DNA of 64,000 bases from CAXQUZ01 sp942491145 (GTDB taxonomy: Bacteria; Myxococcota_A; UBA796; UBA2385), in the NCBI GenBank assembly GCA_942491145.1, contig CALOBC010000029.1, positions 124,001-188,000 on the forward strand, written 5' to 3'. The position numbers and the translations under genes were made by a program. The first letter of the stretch is position 1, and the number at the start of each line of letters is the position of its first letter. Positions 43,338-52,199 of the stretch are shown here, piece after piece. Under the pieces are notes generated by a model, which did not search any database, was not told the origin of the DNA, and saw nothing but the letters and a program-made list of their open reading frames with translations.

Positions 43338-46126
43338 CAGTCGGCGTCCTCGTCCACCACGATGACGCCCCGGGCGTCCCGCAGCAGGTTCAGGCCCACG
43401 AGCGTCGGCACCGACTCTTCGCGCACGGGCTGCGGCACCGCAGGGGCGTGCTCCGGCTGGGGCGCATGGCCCCCCCAGTAGATGACTTGCTTCCAGGTGC
43501 GGGTGGTCTGGTCGGCGAAGATCAGCAACAGATCGCCCGGCTTGGCGGCCGACAGCGCAGCGTCCACCGCATCCACCTCGTGGGGAATGCACGCGATCTG
43601 GTTCCCGTCGACGCCCGAGGCCCGCAGCCCCGCCGCCAGCAACTCCGGCACTTCGGTGTCGGCTCGACCCCGCGCCCGGTCATCCCGGCGACACACAAAG
43701 GTGTCGAAAGAGCTGGCCGCCCGGGTAGCAATGGCCAAGATGTCCTCGTCTCGGCGGTCCCCCGGTGCCGCGAGCACGACCCGACGCTGGCCGCCCGGTC
43801 CGAGGGTGCCGCCCTCCACCATCCGGTCCACCAGCGTGCACATGGCATCGACCGCAGCGGGATTGTGGCCATAGTCAACGATCACGCGGAAGCCGTGCTG
43901 GTCGAACACATTCATCCGACCCGGCGCTTGGAAGAAGCTGGTGTCGAAGGTGCGCAGGCCGGTGCGGATGTCGTCGAGCTTCAGGCCCATTGCGTGGGCC
44001 ATCGCGGCGGCAAACATGGCGTTCTGGACGTTGTGGACCGCTTGCCCATCCATCGTCGCAGGGATCAGGTGGGTCCAGAGCAAGGGCAGATGCGCACCCT
44101 TGTCGTAGATCGTGATCATCTGGCCATTCACGCCGGCTTCCAACGCCACCGCTTGGCCACCCGCGCGGATGTGCTCGCGCACGAGGGCGTTCTCGGGATG
44201 GATGGTGACGTAGCAGACCCGCTGGGCCACCGAGTGAGACGCCATGCGCACACACAGCGGGTCGTCGGCGTTGAGCACCACCGTGCCGCTGGCGACCTCG
44301 ATGGGAATGCGCTTGATCTCGGCCAGCTGCTCGACCGTGTCGACCCCGCCGAGGCCCAAGTGGTCGGCGCTGACATTGAGGCAGCAGGCCACGTCTGGCT
44401 TTCGATAGCCCATGCCAGACCGCAGCAGCCCGCCCCGAGCCGTCTCCATCACCGCGACCGTGACCTTCGGATCCCGCAGCACCATCTGGGCCGAGACCGG
44501 CCCGGTCATGTCGCCTTCCACCGTGCGCTGGCCATCGATGTAGACGCCGTCGGTGGTCGTCATGCCCACCACACCGCCGGCCATCTTGTGGATGTGCGCG
44601 AGCATGCGCGTGGTGGTGGTCTTGCCGTTGGTGCCCGTGATGGCCGCGATGGGAATGCGCGTCGGCGTGCCCGGCGGGAACAGCATCTCCATCACCTTGC
44701 CCGCGACGTCCCGGGGCTGGCCCTCGCTGGGTGAGACGTGCATCCGGAAGCCCGGTGCTGCGTTCAGCTCGCAGATGCCCCCGCCCACTTCTTTGTGGGA
44801 CCGGGCGATGTCAGCGGTCAGGAAGTCCACACCACACACATCCAGCCCGATCGCTGCGCACGCCCGCACCGCCATCTCGCGGTTGTCAGGGTGGACCACA
44901 TCGGTGACGTCGATGGCCGTGCCACCGGTGCTCAGGTTGGCGGTGCTGCGCAGGTAGAAGACCTCGCCTTCGGGCAGCACCGAAGCCACCGTGTGGCCGG
45001 CCGCCTCGAGCAAGCGCTCGGCCTGGTGGTCCAGCTCGATGCGCGTCAGCACCTTCTCGTGGCCGATGCCCCGGCGGGGGTCCTGGTTCACCAGCTCGAC
45101 GAGCTCGGCCACCGTGTGGAGACCATCCCCGATCACATGCCCCGGCACGCGCTTGGCAACCGCGACCAGCTCGTTGTTCACGACCAGCATGCGGTGGTCA
45201 AAGCCCTGGATGTAGCTCTCGACCAGCACCGTGCGGCTGTGCTCCCGAGCCTGGGCGAAGGCCACCACCACCTGATCTTCCGTCTCGATGCCGATGCTGA
45301 CGCCCCGGCCGTGGTTGGCGTCCAGCGGCTTGATCACAACCGGATAGCCGATGTTGCGGGCCGCCGCTTGGGCCTCCTCCAGGGTCCACACTTGGTCCTG
45401 GCGGGGCACGGGCAGCCCGAGGTCCCCCAGGATCCGATTGGTCATCTCCTTGTCGCCCGCGATGTCGACTGCGATGTGGCGGGTCTCGCTCGTGACCGTG
45501 GCCTGAATGCGCTTCTGGTGCCGTCCATGGCCAAACTGGATGAGGCTGTAGCGGTTGAGCCGCAGCCACGGGATGTCCCGGGCTTGGGCCGCCCGCACGA
45601 GCGAAGCCGTCGAGGGTCCGAGGGCCCGACGCTGGGCCGCCCGAGTGAGGGCCTCCAGCTCCGCCGAGAAGTCGAAGTGGTCCTCATTGTCCACCCCAGG
45701 CCGCAGCGCCGCTGGGACGAGGTGGTGCAACAGGCGAAGGGCCAGCGCACCAGACTCGACGCCCACCCACGCTTCTTCATACTCGTAAACAACGTGGTAG
45801 TGGCCATTCTCGCCAGCGCCACGGGTCTTTCCGAAGGTGACCGGCGTGCCGCACAGGTTCTGGATCTCGATGGCCACATGCTCCAAGACGTGGCCGAGCC
45901 AAGTGCCGCGGTCTTCCCGAAGACGGCGGACAAAGCCACCTTCGGCCCGGTAGGAGCACCCGTGCTCGCCCAAGCTCGGGATACAGGCCAACAAGCCATC
46001 GACGAAGCCGGGCAGCTCGGCGCTGGGATGGGCCTCCAGCACGCCAAGATCGAGGGTCATCCGAATGACCGGGAAGGTCGCGTAGCGGTTGGGGCCCACG
46101 TAGGTGCGCTGCTCGAGGACTCGCAT
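43337..46126 (-). CDS. cphA: Cyanophycin synthetase
   Basis: Builds cyanophycin, a poly-Asp backbone with Arg on each side chain, from Asp, Arg and ATP. The 929-residue protein has three parts. An N-terminal domain starts MRVLEQRTYVGPNRY. An ATP-grasp region (about 220-480) carries YPVVIKPLDANHGRGVSIG and ICELNAAPGFRMH. A Mur-ligase region has its P-loop ITGTNGKTTTTRM near residue 495, then MTTTDGVYIDG, ETARGGLLRSG and VDYGHNPAAVDA. ATG 46126 matches the family start (MKILExRxxxGPN) and follows GGAGA. The gene lies 67 bases after cphB and overlaps the second Mur-ligase gene. Confidence 0.96.
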   Translation of the reverse strand: MRVLEQRTYVGPNRYATFPVIRMTLDLGVLEAHPSAELPGFVDGLLACIPSLGEHGCSYRAEGGFVRRLREDRGTWLGHVLEHVAIEIQNLCGTPVTFGKTRGAGENGHYHVVYEYEEAWVGVESGALALRLLHHLVPAALRPGVDNEDHFDFSAELEALTRAAQRRALGPSTASLVRAAQARDIPWLRLNRYSLIQFGHGRHQKRIQATVTSETRHIAVDIAGDKEMTNRILGDLGLPVPRQDQVWTLEEAQAAARNIGYPVVIKPLDANHGRGVSIGIETEDQVVVAFAQAREHSRTVLVESYIQGFDHRMLVVNNELVAVAKRVPGHVIGDGLHTVAELVELVNQDPRRGIGHEKVLTRIELDHQAERLLEAAGHTVASVLPEGEVFYLRSTANLSTGGTAIDVTDVVHPDNREMAVRACAAIGLDVCGVDFLTADIARSHKEVGGGICELNAAPGFRMHVSPSEGQPRDVAGKVMEMLFPPGTPTRIPIAAITGTNGKTTTTRMLAHIHKMAGGVVGMTTTDGVYIDGQRTVEGDMTGPVSAQMVLRDPKVTVAVMETARGGLLRSGMGYRKPDVACCLNVSADHLGLGGVDTVEQLAEIKRIPIEVASGTVVLNADDPLCVRMASHSVAQRVCYVTIHPENALVREHIRAGGQAVALEAGVNGQMITIYDKGAHLPLLWTHLIPATMDGQAVHNVQNAMFAAAMAHAMGLKLDDIRTGLRTFDTSFFQAPGRMNVFDQHGFRVIVDYGHNPAAVDAMCTLVDRMVEGGTLGPGGQRRVVLAAPGDRRDEDILAIATRAASSFDTFVCRRDDRARGRADTEVPELLAAGLRASGVDGNQIACIPHEVDAVDAALSAAKPGDLLLIFADQTTRTWKQVIYWGGHAPQPEHAPAVPQPVREESVPTLVGLNLLRDARGVIVVDEDAD

Positions 46127-46193
46127 GCCGGTCTCCAGGGCCGCAACCCCGAGGGTCGAGCGGCGTTCGGGGATGGGTGGACGCCAGGCGCCG

Positions 46194-47027
46194 TCAGTCG
46201 CGCTCCCCCGGGATGGCTTCCCGAGTGTCGAGGCGGTACCGCGCCCCGTCGGAGAGGATGTGCAGGCGCACGCCCACAAGCTGTACCGGCTCGCCTTCGT
46301 GAACCCGCGCCATGCTGCTGTATCGAAGGTCCGACACATCGACGACCGTGATCGCACCGGCGCCGAGCACTTCGATCTCGTTGTCGGAATTGATGACCGC
46401 GGCGGTGTCTTCATCCAGCCCGATGCCGATGGCGAAGGGGTTGTAGGCCAGCGCCGTGAGCAGCCGTCCCAGCCGGTCCCGCTCCCGGAAGTGCTGATCG
46501 ACGATCACCCGGTTGGTCAGGCCCAGGCCCGCGCACAAGGTCACCTTGCCGGCGATCGGCGTGGCCCCTTCCCGGCCATAGGCGATCATGTGCTCGCTCA
46601 TGAATGCCGCACCCGCCGATGTTCCCGCGACATGCACACCCCGGGCATTGGCCCGCCGCATCGCCTGGGCGGCCGCCGTGCCCCCCAGAATCGTGCTGAG
46701 GCGAAGCTGGTTGCCTCCGGTGAAGAAGATGCCCGACGCATGGTTGATCGCTTCGACCACCGAGCTGTCGTCGGCCTCGTCCCGCTCGGTGATCGCGAGC
46801 ACCTTGACGTGCTTCACACCGAGCCGGCGAAAGATCCGCTCGTAGCGGGCGCCGGTGTCGTCCAGCTCGCTCGCGGTCGGCACCACCACCAAGCGCGGGG
46901 GGTCTGAACCCTCGCTGGCGGCCTGGACAAAGTGACGCAAGATGCGCTGGTCGCTGATCTTGTCCTCGGCGCCACCGATGGGCACAATGAGGCCACGGGC
47001 GCCGGGGGCAACTTCGGGAGACGGCAT
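46194..47027 (-). CDS. cphB: Cyanophycinase
   Basis: Serine exopeptidase of the S51 family that breaks cyanophycin into beta-Asp-Arg dipeptides. The 277-residue protein has the start GLIVPIGGAEDK, FFTGGNQLRL and the nucleophile elbow AGTSAGAA with Ser137. The ARYERIF and DQHFRERDRLGRL segments are family-typical. Start 47027 is chosen because GGAG lies six bases upstream, though ATG 47039 is also possible. It is the first gene of the cphB-cphA-Mur operon on the minus strand. With the convergent iadA, degradation can proceed to free Asp and Arg. Confidence 0.94.
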   Translation of the reverse strand: MPSPEVAPGARGLIVPIGGAEDKISDQRILRHFVQAASEGSDPPRLVVVPTASELDDTGARYERIFRRLGVKHVKVLAITERDEADDSSVVEAINHASGIFFTGGNQLRLSTILGGTAAAQAMRRANARGVHVAGTSAGAAFMSEHMIAYGREGATPIAGKVTLCAGLGLTNRVIVDQHFRERDRLGRLLTALAYNPFAIGIGLDEDTAAVINSDNEIEVLGAGAITVVDVSDLRYSSMARVHEGEPVQLVGVRLHILSDGARYRLDTREAIPGERD

Positions 47028-47159
47028 GGGGGGCTCCATCAAGGCGCCCGCGGCTATGCCGGCGGACAGCGGCCTTCAACGGGGGACGGCCGCAGGATCC
47101 GGTGAACACTTGCCGGCAGCATGCGCTGGCCCCGAGGGTGCCGCCGGTGCGGCCGCAGC

Positions 47160-47807
47160 TCAGTACGAGTAGCCGTTGAGTTCAAGGTAGTCGCAGTCGG
47201 CGTAGCAGCCGTAGCTGCCCCGGCCGAGGAAGGTGCACGCGAAGCCCCGAGGACAGGCGTCCACCGCGTCTGGGTCGCAGTCTTCGATGCACACAGCGGC
47301 GTAGCACAGCCCACTGTCGCAGATCTGGCCCGATGGACAGCCGCCCGCCGTGCACGCATCCGCGACCCGCCCGTACAAGCAGGTTCCAGCCTCGCCACAG
47401 GTGCCGGCGCTGGAGGCATTCCCGCAGTCCTGGCAGTGGGCCACGGGGTCGGGCACACACTCGCCGAACACCGAGTCGCAGAACTCCCCGAAGTTGCAGT
47501 CCAGGTTGGTGTCCCGGCACGCGAAGGCCTCGCAGACATGGGCGTCCACGTTGCACTCGGAGCCCGCGAGGCAGTCGCTGTCCGCCGCACAGCCCGGGGC
47601 ACACGTGTAGTCGGCCGTGCAGTAGTTCTCGATGCCGCAGGCGTCCGAGCTCAGGCACTCGACCGTGGAGCAGGTGTCGTCCACACAGGCCTGACCGTCT
47701 TCACAGTCGCCGTTCTGGGTGCACTCTTCGCCTTTCTCCACGCCGGAGCAGGCGGACAGGAGCACCATCGCTGCGCAGGTCATCGCCGATCGAAGGAACA
47801 TGCTCAT
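47160..47807 (-). CDS. Cysteine-rich lipoprotein
   Basis: A 215-residue predicted lipoprotein. The signal peptide ends LLSAC, a classic lipobox with lipidated Cys20. About 30 Cys follow in repeated units of the type C-x5-DC-x-x-x-x-C-x-x-x-x-C, seen as CTQNGDCEDGQACVDDTC, CAADSDCLAGSECNVDAHVC and CPSGQICDSGLC. These are EGF-like/Dickkopf-like disulfide modules common in myxobacterial surface proteins. The start at 47807 overlaps the stop of the VWA lipoprotein gene by 4 bases (ATGA), so the two are made together. It probably lies on the cell surface; no ligand is known. Confidence 0.8.
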   Translation of the reverse strand: MSMFLRSAMTCAAMVLLSACSGVEKGEECTQNGDCEDGQACVDDTCSTVECLSSDACGIENYCTADYTCAPGCAADSDCLAGSECNVDAHVCEAFACRDTNLDCNFGEFCDSVFGECVPDPVAHCQDCGNASSAGTCGEAGTCLYGRVADACTAGGCPSGQICDSGLCYAAVCIEDCDPDAVDACPRGFACTFLGRGSYGCYADCDYLELNGYSY

Positions 47808-48886
47808 GCCCCACACTCGAATTCCTCGGGATTGCCCGAGCCCAGGTTGTACGCGACCGTGATCTTGGACTTGGGCCCCGGCATGGAGTCCCGATCAAAC
47901 ACAATCGCCGGCTCGCCGCCCACACGGTCGAAGCGCCAGCCGTCGCCGCAGTCCACCGCAATGCTGTCGACCCCCACCACAAGGCTGAGGGGGTCAGGTT
48001 CTTCGGACAGGTAGAAGGTGTCGGTGAGCCGAGAGGACGCGAGCCCCAGCTCTCGCACGATGGGCTCGAAGTCGGCCTCGCAGATGTCGCCGACGATGCC
48101 GTCAGTCTCTTCGGCCACCGAGATGTAGCGGCTGGAGGGCCCACCATCGTAGGCCAGCGAGTCTTCGGGGCACAGCTCGGGATCGGTCACCACCAGCGCC
48201 GATGCGTTGAAGATGTCCCGCTCCCGCTGCCCCTTGACGGCCCGGAAGGCGTTGACGTACTCCGACACCGTCAGGGGCGAGCCGTCCTCCTCATCACTGA
48301 CGAAGACCAGCGACAGGTAGGCGTCGTCCCGCAGGAAGCCCTTGTTTGCGCCGCTGACCTGGGGCTCGGACAACGCCAGAAGCGCGGCGTCGAGGCCGGT
48401 CTCGTAGCCTGCGCCGCAGATGCCCACGTTCACCAGATCCGCAAAGGCATCCGCGCCATCGTCGGTGTCGGGGGTGATCCACGCGCCGCCCACCAGCTCG
48501 CCGGCGTCAGGCACAGCGTCGGTGTCGGCGCGCTCACAAGTGCCACCGGGCACGGACTCCGCCACGCTCGTGGTGACCACACCGATGTGGTAGTCCACGT
48601 CCCCCGCCTCGATGTACTCCAAAAAGGCAGCGAAGTTGTCCGCCAGCTCGACCTGGTACGGCTCCATCGAGCACGAGTTGTCGACCACCAACAGCACGTC
48701 GACTTCACCGGCTTCGAGCTGGTAGAAGACATCATCGGCGTCCAGCTTCACCAGCGAGTTGTCGGGCGAACACGCCGCCAACAGGGCGGCCGAGACCCCG
48801 AGCGCGACGGGGACTCGACCCGCGCGACTTTTGCTGCGACGCCCTGAACCACGCCGCTTTGGTGAGACAACGATGTTGGTGCCCAC
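47804..48886 (-). CDS. Lipoprotein with von Willebrand factor A domain
   Basis: A 360-residue predicted lipoprotein. A basic N-terminus (SPKRRGSGRRSKSRAGR) leads to the hydrophobic stretch ending LLAAC, with lipidated Cys39. The VWA domain has the MIDAS motif DNSCSM in VLLVVDNSCSMEPY, the metal-ion site of these adhesive domains. Later segments are YHIGVVTTSV, GICGAGYETGLDAALLAL and LVFVSDEEDG. Seven or more Cys in the domain suggest disulfide bonds. GTG 48886 is preceded by GGAGGAGGG. It overlaps the downstream Cys-rich lipoprotein gene, and the two may act together at the cell surface. Confidence 0.85.
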   Translation of the reverse strand: MGTNIVVSPKRRGSGRRSKSRAGRVPVALGVSAALLAACSPDNSLVKLDADDVFYQLEAGEVDVLLVVDNSCSMEPYQVELADNFAAFLEYIEAGDVDYHIGVVTTSVAESVPGGTCERADTDAVPDAGELVGGAWITPDTDDGADAFADLVNVGICGAGYETGLDAALLALSEPQVSGANKGFLRDDAYLSLVFVSDEEDGSPLTVSEYVNAFRAVKGQRERDIFNASALVVTDPELCPEDSLAYDGGPSSRYISVAEETDGIVGDICEADFEPIVRELGLASSRLTDTFYLSEEPDPLSLVVGVDSIAVDCGDGWRFDRVGGEPAIVFDRDSMPGPKSKITVAYNLGSGNPEEFECGA

Positions 48887-49024
48887 GTGCCCTCCTCCGC
48901 CCTCAGCCCCTTCGCAGCCATCCGCGTGCGGCGAATGTGGGGGACCCAGTGGGGCAGAAGACCACCACTATCACGGGATGCTGGCAACCGCTCCGCCGCT
49001 GGATGTCCCCTGGGCCCTCATCCC

Positions 49025-49543
49025 ATGACCGCCGAAGCCCCAAAGCCCCCAAGCCGCTCGCCATGGGGCGCACGCCTGGATCGGATCTCGCTGTGGGTCG
49101 CCCGGCTCGCGGGTCGCCTCGTGCCCCGGCCCACCGACACCAGCTTGCGCACCTTGACCCGATCGGACCGTCCCGCGCCGGGCATTCGGGTGCCCACCGC
49201 CGCGGAGCTGGGCCTGCACAACCACCTCGAAGACGGTCGCCAAGCGCTCGGCGAAGGTCGCCTTGGGGATGCCCTGCACAGCTTCGGCCAGCGGCTGGAG
49301 GAAGCGCCCGACGACCCCTGGGCCTGGCACGGACGGGGCGATGCGCTGCAGCTTCTGGCCGACAGCGAAGGGGCCCGAGCCGCCTACGGGCAAGCTCTGG
49401 CACTCCAGCCTCAAGAAGGACTGCACCACATGGGTCTCGCCAACGCGCTGGACTCCCTGGGAGACCGCGCTGGCGCCAATGACCACACCCGTCGGGCCCT
49501 CGCGCTCAACCCCTCCTTGTCGTGGATGCGCCCCGCTCCTTGA
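49025..49543 (+). CDS. Tetratricopeptide repeat protein
   Basis: A 172-residue protein. An Arg/Pro-rich first 60 residues precede about three TPR units near residues 68-165: DGRQALGEGRLGDALHSFGQRLEEAPDDPWAW, RGDALQLLADSEGARAAYGQALALQP and GLANALDSLGDRAGANDHTRRALALNP. The TPR signature W/A/G/Y/A/A/P positions are recognisable. ATG 49025 is used; an earlier GTG start would add unconserved sequence. It is divergent from the VWA lipoprotein and precedes ffh by 81 bases. It probably mediates a protein contact; the partner is unknown. Confidence 0.75.
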   Translation: MTAEAPKPPSRSPWGARLDRISLWVARLAGRLVPRPTDTSLRTLTRSDRPAPGIRVPTAAELGLHNHLEDGRQALGEGRLGDALHSFGQRLEEAPDDPWAWHGRGDALQLLADSEGARAAYGQALALQPQEGLHHMGLANALDSLGDRAGANDHTRRALALNPSLSWMRPAP

Positions 49544-49624
49544 CCCACGGGTTATGCGCCGGGGTCGCTCGTCAGGCCCTGAAGTGCCCCGAGGCACACC
49601 GGCCGACCATCAGGAGTATCCCGC

Positions 49625-51187
49625 ATGTTTGAGACTCTCTCCAAGGGCTTCCGCACCGCGCGCCTCAAGCTTCAGGGCAAGACTGAGCTCAATGAAGAGA
49701 ACATCCAGAACGCCCTGCGCGACGTTCGGGTGAGCCTTCTGGAAGCCGACGTGGAGCTCCAAGTTGTCCGTCGGTTCCTGGACCGGGTCAAGGAGCGGGC
49801 ACTGGGCGAAGTTGTGGTTCTGAAGGGCCCCGAGCAAGCCCGCTTCGGCATGATGCCGGGCATGAAGGTCACGCCGGCCGACCACTTCATCAAGTCGTGC
49901 CACGACGAGCTGGTGAACCTGATGGGCCCTGTGGACACCACACTGTCCACCGACGGTGACCCGGCCATCATCATGATGGTGGGCCTCCAGGGCTCCGGCA
50001 AGACCACCACGGCGGGCAAGCTGGCCCGGCGGCTCAAGAAAGACGGCCACAAGCCCATGCTCGTCGCCGCCGACATCTATCGGCCGGCCGCCGTCGACCA
50101 GCTGATGACCCTCGGCAACCGCATTGGTGTGCCGGTGTTCACCATCCAGGGCATGAAGCCCCGGGACCTCTGCAAGCTGGCGGTCACCCAGGCCCGCAAC
50201 GTCGGCCGCGACGTCGTCATCTTCGACACCGCCGGCCGTCTTGCCATCGACAACGACCTGATGCAGGAACTTGTCGACATCCGCGAGGACACCAAGCCCG
50301 ACAACATCCTGTTCGTCTGCGACGCCATGATCGGTCAGGACGCGGTGCGCACGGCGGCCGAGTTTGACCGGCTGCTCGACTTCAGCGGCTTTGTGCTCAC
50401 CAAGCTCGACGGTGATGCCCGGGGCGGCGCGGCGCTGTCGATCAAGGAAGTGACCGGCAAGCCCATCAAGTTCCTCGGCATGGGCGAAGGCCTCGACAAG
50501 CTCGACGATTTCCGCCCCGAGGGGCTGGCCGACCGCATCCTCGGCTTCGGCGACGTCGTCGGACTGATGAAGGACTTTGAGCAAGTCGTCGACGAGAAGG
50601 ACGCCGAAGCCGACGCCAAGCGCATGCTTCAGGGCCAGTTCTCGTTCCAGGACTTCTACAAGCAGATCCAGATGGTCAAGAAGATGGGCTCGCTGCGCAG
50701 CATCTTCGAGAAGGTCCCGGGTATGAGCGGCATGCTGAACCAGATCCCGCCCGAAGCCCTCGACGATCGCGAGCTGGTCAAGATCGAGGCGATGATCCAG
50801 TCCATGACCAACCAGGAACGGCGCGACCCGGACATCATGGATCAGTCCCGGATGCAGCGGATCTCCCGGGGCTCGGGGCGCCCGTTTGATGAGGTGGAAG
50901 GCCTATACGAGCGCTTCCTCCAGACCCGGACGATGATGGCCCAGCTGGGTCAGTCGGGCCTGATGGGCAACCTCATGGGCGGCGGCGGTGGCATGCCGAG
51001 CTTCGGTGGCCGTGCATCCCGTCGCGGCGGTGGAGGCGGCTTCCCGGGCATGCCGGGCTTCCCTGGATCCGGCGCCGAGCAACCGGCCGCGCCGACGATG
51101 AGCCGCGAAGATCGGCTGCTGGAAGCCAAGCAGCGCAAGGACCGCCAGAAGGCGAAGCGGCTCGCACGCAAGAAGAACCGCAAGTAG
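49625..51187 (+). CDS. ffh: Signal recognition particle protein
   Basis: GTPase of the signal recognition particle that binds 4.5S RNA and signal sequences and targets proteins to the membrane. The 520-residue protein has the N domain, then the G domain with P-loop GLQGSGKTTTAGKLA near residues 119-133, DIYRPAAVDQL, DTAGRL and TKLDGDARGG. The M domain follows with the RNA-binding SRGSGRPFDEV segment (variant of SGxG) and Met-rich helices. The C-terminal tail is Gly/Pro-rich and ends in a Lys/Arg-rich patch. ATG 49625 follows AGGAGT. Its RNA partner gene was not seen in the window. Confidence 0.96.
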   Translation: MFETLSKGFRTARLKLQGKTELNEENIQNALRDVRVSLLEADVELQVVRRFLDRVKERALGEVVVLKGPEQARFGMMPGMKVTPADHFIKSCHDELVNLMGPVDTTLSTDGDPAIIMMVGLQGSGKTTTAGKLARRLKKDGHKPMLVAADIYRPAAVDQLMTLGNRIGVPVFTIQGMKPRDLCKLAVTQARNVGRDVVIFDTAGRLAIDNDLMQELVDIREDTKPDNILFVCDAMIGQDAVRTAAEFDRLLDFSGFVLTKLDGDARGGAALSIKEVTGKPIKFLGMGEGLDKLDDFRPEGLADRILGFGDVVGLMKDFEQVVDEKDAEADAKRMLQGQFSFQDFYKQIQMVKKMGSLRSIFEKVPGMSGMLNQIPPEALDDRELVKIEAMIQSMTNQERRDPDIMDQSRMQRISRGSGRPFDEVEGLYERFLQTRTMMAQLGQSGLMGNLMGGGGGMPSFGGRASRRGGGGGFPGMPGFPGSGAEQPAAPTMSREDRLLEAKQRKDRQKAKRLARKKNRK

Positions 51188-51205
51188 GCCGCTGCCAGCC
51201 TGCAC

Positions 51206-51240
51206 GCGGTCGCCCCGGCTTCGGGTCGGCCGCGTTTGCG
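51206..51240 (+). terminator. Candidate terminator after ffh
   Basis: GCGGTCG (51206-51212) pairs with CGGCCGC (51227-51233) with one G-T, and an inner CCC/GGG extends the stem past a mismatch. GTTTGCG follows. It ends about 47 bases after the ffh stop and before the PilT-like gene. Confidence 0.45.
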
Positions 51241-51287
51241 CTTCAGGTCCCCGCGACCGAGACGATGCGTCGAGGGACGGAGGGCTC

Positions 51288-52160
51288 GTGCAGTACGAAC
51301 AAGACACTATCGCTCGGATCTTGCGGGAGTGCGTCGACGGCGACGCCACGGATGTCCACTTCAAGGTGCCGGGGCGGCCTCGGATGCGCATCCACGGCAC
51401 CCTTGTCGACACCCAGTTCCCGCCGCTCACCCCCCGCGACACCCTGCGGGTGGCCCAGGCGTTGCTGGGGTTCGCCCACACCGAGCTGCCACTGGCCACA
51501 ATTCAGGAACACGAGCTGTCGTTTGGGGTGAAGGGGATGGGTCGGTTTCGGGCCCACATGTACCGCCAGCGCGGAACCCTGAGCATCGTGGTCCATCGCA
51601 TGGTGCTGCGGCCGCCGACGCTGGCCAGCTTGGGCTGTGAGGCCAGCCTTGGCGCGGCCGTCTGGGACCGACCGGGACTGTGCATCGTGCTGGGGGAGTC
51701 CAAGCGCATGGCCACCCTCGCCGCGCTGATCGACCACTACAACACCCACAGCAAGGGATTTCTGGTGTCCCTGGAGCATCCGCTGGAGTTCCTGCACGCC
51801 GACAAAAAGGCGCTTGTGGCCCAGCGGGAGGTTGGCCAGGACACCGACACGTTTGAGGACGGCCTCACGTGGGCGCTGACCTCGGACGTGGACGCCTTGG
51901 TGTCGGCGGACCTCCCGGGTGCGGCATCGGCCGAGCTGGCGCTGCGGGCCGCAGAAGCGGGACAGCGGGTCGTGGTCGGCTTGGTGGGCTGCCCTCCCCA
52001 AGAGGCCATCGCCTGGTTCACGCGCCTGTTCGAGAAAGACCGGCGAGCGGAGGTTCACGCCCGACTGCGCAAGGTGCTGCGGCTGCTGATCTTCGAGCGA
52101 AAGGGCGAAGTCAAGGTCGCCCCGGGTGAGCGCCTGTTCCAGAACGCCAAGGCCTCCTGA
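51288..52160 (+). CDS. PilT-like ATPase homologue without a nucleotide-binding loop
   Basis: A 290-residue protein related to PilT/PilU, the pilus-retraction motors. It keeps ATDVHFKVPGRPRMRIHG (20-37), the Arg-finger segment GRFRAHMYRQRG, LEHPLEFLH in place of IEDPIEFVH, and QREVGQDTDTF. However, the Walker A loop GPTGSGKST is replaced by GESKRMA at 136-142, two residues shorter and without the GKS triad. The Walker-B Glu is Asp (LVSADL, 205-210) and the His-box is gone. It therefore probably cannot hydrolyse ATP. GTG 51288 follows GGAGGG. A regulatory or structural role, for example in a mixed hexamer, is inference. Confidence 0.85.
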   Translation: MQYEQDTIARILRECVDGDATDVHFKVPGRPRMRIHGTLVDTQFPPLTPRDTLRVAQALLGFAHTELPLATIQEHELSFGVKGMGRFRAHMYRQRGTLSIVVHRMVLRPPTLASLGCEASLGAAVWDRPGLCIVLGESKRMATLAALIDHYNTHSKGFLVSLEHPLEFLHADKKALVAQREVGQDTDTFEDGLTWALTSDVDALVSADLPGAASAELALRAAEAGQRVVVGLVGCPPQEAIAWFTRLFEKDRRAEVHARLRKVLRLLIFERKGEVKVAPGERLFQNAKAS

Positions 52161-52185
52161 GCCCGTCCACAGCCCAGAGACGGGC
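52161..52185 (+). terminator. Hairpin after the PilT-like gene
   Basis: GCCCGTC (52161-52167) pairs perfectly with GACGGGC (52179-52185) around an 11-base loop, starting at the base after the stop. No T tract follows. It may separate the PilT-like gene from the glycosyltransferase operon, which starts at 52200. Confidence 0.4.
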
Positions 52186-52199
52186 TACCTTGGCCGGGC

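Noticed and set aside
51288..52160. Active PilT retraction ATPase
   Set aside because: The Walker A loop and His-box are absent, so an active motor is not supported.
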